Source: Ignavibacteriales bacterium
Lineage (GTDB): Bacteria; Bacteroidota; Ignavibacteria; Ignavibacteriales; Melioribacteraceae
Assembly: GCA_020635285.1 (NCBI GenBank)
Contig: JACKAB010000006.1
Location: forward strand, 585,150-649,149
Direction of reading: 5' to 3'
DNA: 64,000 bases
The notes beneath the pieces are model-generated. The model did no database searches. It had not been told where the DNA came from and saw only the letters and a program-made list of their open reading frames with translations. Within the stretch, counting starts at the first letter, position 1, and every line of letters begins with the position of its first letter. A program made the position numbers and the translations under genes. Positions 57,041 through 64,000 of this stretch are shown here, piece after piece.

Positions 57041-57696
57041 ATGAAAAAAGTAAAAATAAGAAATAGCGAAAAAGAATTTATAGTTGGTAAAATTGTTTGC
57101 GTTGGCAGAAATTATGCTGAGCATGCAAAGGAATTAGGGAACGAGGTTCCAAAATTTCCAATAATATTTCTTAAACCTCCATCAACTTTAATTTATGATG
57201 GTGATAATATTGTTCATCCAAGTTACTCAAATGAAATGCATCACGAAGTTGAGTTGGTTTTACTAATTGGGAAAGAAATAAAAATGCAAACGATGAAGAA
57301 GCTGAAAACGCAATTACCGGTTATGGTGTTGGATTAGACATGACTTTACGCGATCTTCAGAATGAGTATAGAAAAGAGGGAAACCCATGGACGCTTGCAA
57401 AATCCTTTGATACTTGCGGAGTAATTTCTGATTTTGTATCGAAAGAGGAATACAGATTAACCGGCGATGAAAAAATTGTTTTACAAAAGAACGGGAACAT
57501 TCAGCAAAATTCTACTGTAAACAAAATGATCTTTTCACCAAAAGAAATTGTAAAATATATTTCTGAAAGAATGACTCTTGAACCCGGTGATTTAATTTAT
57601 ACCGGAACTCCTGAAGGAGTTAGCAAGGTTGAAAGAGGTGATGTTTTAAAATCCAGTATTGAAAACATTGCTCAATTAGAAAATAAAATTCTATAA
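57041..57696 (+). CDS. Fumarylacetoacetate-hydrolase-family protein, one frame break
   Basis: About 218 aa, FAHD1/acylpyruvate-hydrolase-like. IVCVGRNYAEHAKELGNEVP is the N-terminal signature, PIIFLKPPSTLI and the metal ligands in MHHEVELVLLIG (Glu-x-Glu) follow. A missing A near 57285 shifts the frame; the rest is NANDEEAENAITGYGVGLDM, WTLAKSFDTCG and LEPGDLIYTGTPEGVSKVERGD. Metal-dependent C-C hydrolase or decarboxylase of 2-oxo acids; natural substrate unclear. Possibly part of the peptide/amino-acid catabolism locus, which is inference from position. Confidence 0.85.
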
Positions 57697-57704
57697 AGAT
57701 ATTC

Positions 57705-57738
57705 ATCATTGCGAGGAATTTATAACGAAGCAAGCTCA
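57705..57738. repeat. Half copy of palindromic repeat, family B
   Basis: TCATTGCGAGGAATTTATAA followed by CGAAGCAAGCTC resembles the left half of the element at 58269-58359. The right half is missing. Confidence 0.5.
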
Positions 57739-57832
57739 AAATTTCTAACCAGTTGAAAAGCTTTAATACAATTAACGAATTTGAAGTGCCAAATATAATT
57801 TTAATTTGATTAGACAAAAAAAGGAAATAGAA

Positions 57833-58225
57833 ATGCAAAAAATAAAATCTCTAGTATTATTTTTGTTCATTATTACAACAGCTACAGTAAGCTGCCAAAG
57901 TAATGAGAATACAGATGACAATTCTAATATTACAGTTGAGCAATTAAAAACTGAAATGACAACCGATACAAACCTGGTTATTTTAGATGTAAGAACACCT
58001 CAAGAACTTGTTGGTGGGCTTGGACAGATAAAAGGTGTTATAAATATTCCAGTTCAGGTTTTATCTCAAAAGAATTAACGAGTTAGATAAATATAAAGAC
58101 AAAAATATTGCTGTTATTTGCCGCAGTGGAAATAGATCTGTTATGGCGACAAAAAATTATGCAGGCAAAAGGCTTTAAAACAAAAAAATGTTTTAGGCGG
58201 AATGCAGGCTTACAACAAGCAGTAA
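57833..58225 (+). CDS. Rhodanese-domain lipoprotein, two frame breaks
   Basis: About 131 aa. ATG 57833 (MQKIKSLVLFLFIITTATVSC) follows AAGGAAAT and carries a VSC lipobox; the longer frame from 57806 is not needed. The rhodanese domain has LVILDVRTPQELVGGLGQIK, and after a break near 58070 the active-site loop AVICRSGNRS with the catalytic Cys, then a break near 58160 to MQAKGFKTKNVLGGMQAY. Single-domain rhodaneses carry sulfane sulfur on that Cys. The gene stands alone, between a half and a full copy of a palindromic repeat. Confidence 0.82.
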
Positions 58226-58268
58226 AATATGTTACTTTAGTTTTAATGATATAAAATTTAAAGATAGA

Positions 58269-58359
58269 CGTCATTGCGAGGAAGTTTTTCCCCGAAGCAA
58301 TCTTCCACAAAATCAAGATTGCTTCACCTTGATAAAAAGAATCAAGGCTCGCAATGACG
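58269..58359. repeat. Palindromic repeat, family B, full copy
   Basis: Exact 12-bp inverted ends CGTCATTGCGAG (58269-58280) and CTCGCAATGACG (58348-58359), with a second exact inverted pair inside, GAAGCAATCTT (58294-58304) and AAGATTGCTTC (58315-58325). Ninety-one bp in all, no coding capacity: a REP/MITE-like element. Confidence 0.75.
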
Positions 58360-58383
58360 AATTAAAAATCACAACTATTTGAA

Positions 58384-61300
58384 TTACTTGAGCAACATCA
58401 TCTTCTTTGATTTAACAAAATCATTCGTCTTTATTCTATAAATGTAAACTCCGCTTGCTAAATTTGCACCATTAAAAGTTGCTTCATATTTACCTGGTTT
58501 TACAAATTGATTTACAACTTCCCTAACTTTTTGACCAAGTATGTTGTAAATAGTAATATTAACTAAGCCCTCCTTTTGAATTGAATAACCAATTTTTGTG
58601 CTTGGATTAAAAGGATTTGGATAGTTTTGGTATAACTCATATTTATTAGGAAGTATATCTGAGTTAGAAACATCCGAAAGATAATCTGTGGTGAATGTAA
58701 GTTTATCAGTCAATAATATTGGGTTTGCATAAGATATTTTTATAACATCACCAGTTGTAAAAGTTGACTGATACATAACCCAGTTCCAGGTGCCGTAATT
58801 AGTTACTGCATCAGATAGTGGATCTAACACATCTGGACTATAGTCAGTATTAACTACCCATACATAGACTCTATTATCTGTATTCCAGATCTTTCCTCCC
58901 TCAACTGTTGGATTTCCGGTACGATCCCACATCAGAACATTTACTTGCTGATTTTCATCGATATTCCATACTTCGAAAGGCACTTTAATAGCAAAAGGTT
59001 CTGCAACTCCTGGATTAGGATTTAACGGATGATCTGCAATTGAATAACCGCTGGCTCCAACTATAGTAACAAAGGAACCACCCGATGTAGTTACTTCAAG
59101 ATTTAATCCATTTATTACCTCATTACCCAAGACACCTGTCCACCTGATTTCATAATCTTCCTGAAGTAATTCAACATCTGTAGTACCACCTGCACCATCT
59201 ACATATCCTGCAGGTCCTAAAGAAGCTGCAACTGTTCCATCAGTATAACCGAAATATGTAAAATCAGTAAATATATAATTTTCATTAACCCAACGTACAC
59301 CTGAAAGATATAATTTAGTATCATTCAGTGATACACTAGCAATAGCTGTTGGAGCATCAAATGTTCCATCCAGTTTTATCCTAAATCCATCAACAATTGG
59401 TTCGTAACCATAAGGGGCTGGTTCATTAGTAAGTAAGTCTTTCCCGCTTATAACTGTTTGATAGTTTAACAAATCTTCTTGCTTTGTTTTATTAAATAGT
59501 TTCCAATAGTTTACTGCTTTTAAATTGATAGCCTAATTTGCCGGTTAAAGTTGCTGTTCCAACTTTGTTTACGGTACCGGCACCTAAATTATAATATTGC
59601 GGATCAGTTACAGCGTAAGCTTCAGACCAACCATCATCAAATATTACATAATTAACGGTAAATGTTGGTTCAATAGAATTAATATTTATTGAAAAATCTT
59701 CATCACCTTTAAATTCACCATCGCCAGTTGTATCACTTCTGCCCCAAGTAACTGTTTGACCTTCAATTACAGGATGAAATGTAGTACCATTAGTATTACC
59801 TTTAGTGACTTCAGCACTGTTGATTTGAATTCCGTCTGGAAAAGTAATACTTATTCCATCTGCATAATTAAAATCCGGAGCTTGGTTATCATATTTAAAA
59901 TGAACATCAAGTGTATTATTTGGAGCATAAATTGAAGGTTGGGGAACTAAACTAGAAGGTGTTTGATCACCAGGTTTATTTAAACTATTTCCTACTGAAT
60001 CCGGGAAATTTGTCTTTTTCCATTCTCCATCTAAATCTAAATAATAGTGCTGCTCTCCAAAAGAGACTTCATAAGTATCTCCGGTTATTTTTGTCGGATC
60101 AATAATTTCAATTGTAGTTTTTAATAAATCTGATTGTCCTATTATTTGAAATGCTTTAATAGAATCTAAATAATTAAAGCCGGATTCATTTTCATTAAAG
60201 GTTTCCCCAATTGTAAATATTCCCGTTTCTGCAAATTTTTGTTCAGTCTCATTATAAAAGTATGCAGAAATTCCGTGATAGTAAGTTTTGCCTTTAAGTA
60301 AGTTAGAGTTGTATTGATAATCTTTATCTACAACAACATATTCTGAATTCCAGAATTTGTACCTTCAAATATTACTCCCGTAATAAGTTCGCCCGTTATT
60401 GGGTCATATCTTTCACCGGTAATATTTGTAATATTATCAACTACATCAAAGGTAAAAATTCTTTTCCCCGAAGTTTTATGGCTTGGATCATATGCAATTT
60501 GATAAATATTATATCCTTGAAAAGTAAATCCGTCTTCGGAGAAAATTTTCAATTTCCGGTTTGCTTAAAATATTCATTTCAATAACTTCAGAAGAGATTG
60601 ATTCTTTTGGCTCTAATGCAGGTTCTAACTGTGAAACATTAGGTGCGGTTGGAGTGATAATTATATTTGGATAATCTTCCTGTAACTTTTCTGCATAATT
60701 TTTAGTAAAGCAACTGAATTTAATCGATCCGTTCCTGGAGCGGCAAATTCTGCAAAAACTATTTCTTGAATACTGTCTGCTTTAAGTTCAAATGGTCCAC
60801 AATTCATTACCATTCTTCTATCGCTTGGTTTATGCTGCACGCCATCTATCCATCCTTCTTGAGTTATTGGATCTCCCGACAGTGTAAACATAGTATTTAA
60901 GCCAGTATACGGATCTGTAAAAGGTTCACCTGTTTCTCCGACTAAACCTTTCATAAGATTATAAAATTCTAACGTTCCATTCGTATAATTTCCTAAATCC
61001 GGATCAATATAATTTCTAACAGCGGCAAGAAAGAAAAGAGAGAGAAGTCATGCCAACATTTTTTTTTACCGTAAATTTTATCATTACCTTTTACTGCAAA
61101 TTCTCCAGGCAATCCATCCACAATTGGTCCTTGCAAAATCTGGAATCCAATAGCCGGAATTTCTGTTCCATAAACTGCATCCTCGTCCCATCCATTATAG
61201 CAGTATCCTAAATTTAGCAAAGTATCACACCCAACATAATCATCTCCGGCATGCCCTAAGTCAGGATCAGACCAAATTGAGAAATACATGCTATCAATAT

Positions 61301-62057
61301 TTTTACTGTTTTTATTTATTAGTTTATATTTTTTAAACATCACATCACCATAAATACCATTATGGTTATATCCCCAAACTGTGACTTGTGCCTCTACTTT
61401 CATTGGGGTGGAACCATACATACTTATTACAGTCTCTTCATTAAAATCATTTGCAACATACCAAAGTGTTTGGGCAGCACCGGGAATGCCGGGAATATCT
61501 ATTGCGGGATCATAAACTCCATTTTTATCAACATCTTCAAAAGGAGCGCCATCATTTGCGGGCCATTCATTCCAATCTTTTTCATATTGACTTTTTATTG
61601 CTTCATACGAAAATGTTTCATCTTCAAATTCGTTAATGAGCAAGTTGTAATTAAAATCGGGTCTAACTCTATAAACTCTGACACTTTCATCAGAAGGATC
61701 TTGAGGAGTTCCATTTGCCAATACTTTTCCACCAAGCAATCCTTGCGAATACGTTGAACCTCCAACAAGTATCTTTCCATCAATCTTTCCGCCCCAAACT
61801 AATCCCGATTGGAAAACTGCTCCCTTATTTGTACCTCTTGGATATATAAATCCGGAGTGTCCATTTGGAGCTAAATCTGAACTTCCATTATTGTAAACAA
61901 AAGTGGAAATATTATTAATGTTAAACTTAGAATAATGCTCAACAACATTAGTTTTGTTCAGGTTTGAGGTTTTCTGTAACTGGTTAATTTTTTGCGAAAA
62001 ACTTGAATTGACTAAAATAACAGATAAGAGAATAATAGAGGGAAATATCGTTTTCAT
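58384..62057 (-). CDS. Giant secreted surface protein with T9SS sorting domain, about six frame breaks
   Basis: About 1224 aa after correction. Signal peptide MKTIFPSIILLSVILVNSSFS at 62057; then a large N-terminal domain with Asp-rich, calcium-like stretches (DVDKNGVYDPAIDIPG), and several beta-sandwich modules to the C-terminal sorting domain NYPNPFNPSTKIGYSIQ... VKSKKMMLLK. Breaks lie near 61050, 61010, 60697, 60555, 60335 and 59510; between them the coding frame is continuous, including 59540-60327 (NTLDVHFKYDNQAPDFNYAD). The downstream half is similar to the gene at 62360, so they are tandem paralogues. Probably an exported adhesin or structural protein; no catalytic motif seen. Confidence 0.8.
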
Positions 62058-62086
62058 CTACACGCCTCATTAATTTTTAATAATAC

Positions 62087-62124
62087 AAATAGCAAATAGC
62101 AAATAGCAAATAGCAAATAGCAAA
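62087..62124. repeat. Heptamer tandem repeat AAATAGC x5 plus partial
   Basis: Five exact AAATAGC units (62087-62121) plus AAA, 30 bases upstream of the ATG of the giant secreted protein on the minus strand. Slippage would change the spacing between promoter and start codon by seven bases per unit. Confidence 0.9.
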
Positions 62125-62229
62125 ATTAATTATTTAAATGCAAAGTAAAAAATTAGTAGCAAAATCTTTATAATTTAAAATTTGTTTTTATTGATACATA
62201 ATTTTTCAAAAATACTTTATAACTGCAGA

Positions 62230-62353
62230 CTGTCATTCCGGTTTGTGTTTTTTGCAAGACCGGAATCTAAAAATATTAGAATAGCTGAAAATACATTTAT
62301 AGATTCCCGATGAAAGATTCATGCCATTCGGCAGACAAGTTCGGGAATGACAG
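62230..62353. repeat. Palindromic dispersed repeat, family A, full copy
   Basis: Ends CTGTCATTCC (62230-62239) and GGAATGACAG (62344-62353) are exact inverted copies. Two inner hairpins: ATTCCGGT/ACCGGAAT (62235-62242, 62259-62266) and ATTCCCGA/TCGGGAAT (62303-62310, 62341-62348). Shares a 20-base block with the copy at 26488. Confidence 0.75.
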
Positions 62354-62359
62354 ATTAAT

Positions 62360-64000
62360 TTATTTCAATAACATCATCTTTTTTGTTTTTACAAAATTAT
62401 TCATTTCTATTCTGTATATGTAAACTCCGCTTGCATATTGATATCCAGCGAACTCAGCCTCATACTTTCCGGCTTTATAATTTTGGTTTACAAGTTCTTT
62501 TATTTTTTGTCCGAGTATATTATAAACCGTCAATTTTACTAATCCTTCTTCGGGAACTGTAAACCTTATCTTCGTATTTGGGTTAAACGGATTGGGATAA
62601 TTTTGAAATAAGTTATACTCGCTCGGGCTAATTTTATCTGCCGGAGAATTAGGAGTTGTAAATGTAAAAACATCTCCTTGTTGAATAGAATTGAGATAAT
62701 TAATTTCAACAATATCTCCTGTATTGTATGCTGATGTATTCCATATATTATTCCAAGTAAAATCATCCGACATTGTTTGTGTCATTTCTTCTGTAATTAA
62801 TTCGGCAGTATAAGGTGTATTAAGAATTTCACCATACATTCTTCCAAAAGAATTCCATGTATAAAAATCGCTATATAAAGAATCATAATATTGATCTCTA
62901 TCATAGAATTGATAATTCACTTGGATTCCCAAATCTTTATTCCAAACTTCAAAAGGAACTCTGACTAAAAATCGTTCTGCTTTTTCATCATTTAAAGGAT
63001 GCTGAGTAATGTCATATTGTTGCGCTCCGTAAAAAGTTGCAAATGAACCAGTTCCCTCTTTTGTAATATAAACCTTTGTATTATTTACTTTTATTAAATC
63101 AGATTCACCAGTAAATCTAAATTCGTAATCTTGCATTAACTTATTTATGTCATTTGTAACATATCCATTTTTTATAAAGGAGGTTCCATTTATATAATTA
63201 CTAAAGTAGTTAAAATCACTAATCTTAAAATATCCATCTTGAAATATACCATTGCTCCACGGTTGAGTGATATTTTTGCCATTGATTATAACCTCACTAA
63301 TTGTTTTGGGCGGATCAAAAGTGCCTTTAATTTTTATTCTAAATCCATCAATAATTGGTTCATCTCCAAAAGGAGCTTCATCATTTGTGTTAACATCTAT
63401 TCCACTTATAATTGTTTGATGTTCAAGGGCATTTGAGTTTTTAGTTTTGTTAAATAGATTCCAAAACTTTTCTGTTTTTTCTGCAAATTCAATTTCTGTT
63501 ATTGTGGCGTTTCCTTCAGCATTAATAGGCTCGGGAGGATAATTACCGAAACCATCATCATAAATAATGTATAAATAATTCAAAGGTGGTGTAAATGAAT
63601 TTACATTTATAGTTAAAATTTCACTTCCTCTAAAAGTATAAAATCCGCGTTGAGTTGTGTCGTTGTTTCCCCAAAAAATTTCATTGCCGGTTTGTGTATA
63701 TGGAATTGCACGACCGTTAAACTTACTTAGTGTTTCTTCAATGCTGCTTATTTGAATATTACTTGGAAGCGTAAGTTTAATTCCATCTGCGCTTGCTTCT
63801 TGTGGTGAAATTAAATTTAACCTAAACTGTAAAGCAATTATTCCGCTTGTTGTTGTAGTTACGGCTTTCCCGGTTAATGTTGATGGAGAAATATCTTTGT
63901 ATAAAGAATTTTTATTTAGATTTGTATTTTCTTTGGGTTTCCAATTTCCGTCAAAATCTAAGAAATAATTTTGCCTTCCAAATCTAACTTCATAAGTATC
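62360..64000 (-). CDS. Second giant secreted T9SS protein, paralogue of 58384-62057 (N-terminus beyond window)
   Basis: The minus-strand frame is open without break from the stop at 62360 to the window edge (547 codons); an internal ATG is not the start, since coding continues upstream with DTYEVRFGRQNYFLDFDGNW. Domains parallel the neighbour: module with ADGIKLTLPSNIQISSIEE, FWGNNDTTQRGFYTFRGSE, then LNYLYIIYDDGFGNYPPEP, IDGFRIKIKGTFDPPKTISE, and the sorting domain NYPNPFNPNTKIRFTVPEEG ... VKTKKMMLLK. Secreted through T9SS; no enzymatic motif seen. Confidence 0.82.
   Translation of the reverse strand, partial: DTYEVRFGRQNYFLDFDGNWKPKENTNLNKNSLYKDISPSTLTGKAVTTTTSGIIALQFRLNLISPQEASADGIKLTLPSNIQISSIEETLSKFNGRAIPYTQTGNEIFWGNNDTTQRGFYTFRGSEILTINVNSFTPPLNYLYIIYDDGFGNYPPEPINAEGNATITEIEFAEKTEKFWNLFNKTKNSNALEHQTIISGIDVNTNDEAPFGDEPIIDGFRIKIKGTFDPPKTISEVIINGKNITQPWSNGIFQDGYFKISDFNYFSNYINGTSFIKNGYVTNDINKLMQDYEFRFTGESDLIKVNNTKVYITKEGTGSFATFYGAQQYDITQHPLNDEKAERFLVRVPFEVWNKDLGIQVNYQFYDRDQYYDSLYSDFYTWNSFGRMYGEILNTPYTAELITEEMTQTMSDDFTWNNIWNTSAYNTGDIVEINYLNSIQQGDVFTFTTPNSPADKISPSEYNLFQNYPNPFNPNTKIRFTVPEEGLVKLTVYNILGQKIKELVNQNYKAGKYEAEFAGYQYASGVYIYRIEMNNFVKTKKMMLLK

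Larger units (their letters stand above)
62058..62359. other. Gap between tandem giant genes
   Basis: Holds the heptamer tract (62087-62124), a poly-AT stretch and the palindromic repeat at 62230-62353, described separately. No coding signal is seen. The promoter of the 62057 gene must lie here unless it is read through from the upstream paralogue. Confidence 0.5.

Noticed and set aside
62087..62124. CRISPR array
   Set aside because: Units are 7 bp with no spacers; no cas genes are in the window.
1..64000. tRNA, rRNA or phage genes
   Set aside because: No cloverleaf-like sequence, ribosomal RNA core, integrase or structural phage gene was noticed, though a weak tRNA cannot be excluded by eye.

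Overview
The window is AT-rich, protein-dense DNA. Several secreted proteins end in a Por/type IX secretion (T9SS) sorting domain with the 'NYPNPFNP' signature and a terminal '(T/S)KKMxLxK', there are TSP3-repeat OmpA proteins, and the house-keeping genes look Bacteroidetes/Chlorobi-like. This points to an Ignavibacteria-type bacterium (inference; no rRNA is present). Many genes are cut into two to eight reading frames, and the lost frame can be restored by adding or removing one or two bases, often in a homopolymer. Essential valS is among them. I therefore read most breaks as sequencing or assembly indels and annotate whole genes across them.

Layout. 0-3.1 kb: partial TetR regulator and valS. 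3.4-7.4 kb: a 57-aa membrane protein with a structured leader, a WecA/MraY-type sugar-phosphate transferase and a Wzz/BY-kinase chain-length protein (surface polysaccharide). 7.5-12.3 kb: PAS histidine kinase plus NtrC-type sigma54 activator, then an OmpA/TSP3 protein. 12.4-16.0 kb: zinc operon zur-znuA-znuC-znuB followed by lgt, with a 37-bp dyad in front. 16.1-24.6 kb: PD40 lipoprotein, an RsmF-like rRNA methyltransferase (three or more frames), a TPR protein, aroE, an aminotransferase, a YbaK deacylase and a BadF-type sugar kinase. 24.6-28.6 kb: AmpG-like permease, a beta-lactamase-fold serine hydrolase and a nucleotidyltransferase; with the kinase these look like a cell-wall recycling set. 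28.6-32.4 kb: ABC exporter, LolA-like protein, sucC.

32.4-40.9 kb: an orphan T9SS sorting-domain remnant, a histidine kinase, Lrp regulator plus type II glutamine synthetase, TerC, trkA-trkH, a secreted protein hidden by a frame error behind trkH, and rfbA. 41.0-44.9 kb: T9SS discoidin-like protein, 28-aa membrane peptide, cell-wall amidase, isoprenylcysteine-type methyltransferase. 45.1-48.3 kb: a four-gene pseudopilin-like cluster (two tandem paralogues, a PilW/GspJ-like and a PilX/GspK-like protein) with a textbook sigma54 promoter between the two paralogues. 48.4-57.7 kb: a secreted protein of the family often labelled asparagine synthetase B, dipeptidyl peptidase IV, a glycyl radical enzyme (hydroxyproline-dehydratase-like) with its activase, a POT peptide transporter and an FAA hydrolase; together these suggest use of proline/hydroxyproline-rich peptides. 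57.8-64 kb: a rhodanese lipoprotein between two copies of a palindromic repeat, and two tandem giant T9SS-exported proteins, the second running off the window.

The most interesting signals are the pilin-like cluster with its internal sigma54 promoter, the ribosome-binding-site-sequestering leader of the 57-aa protein, the dyad in front of zur, the peptide/hydroxyproline locus, and a heptamer repeat tract in front of a giant surface protein.
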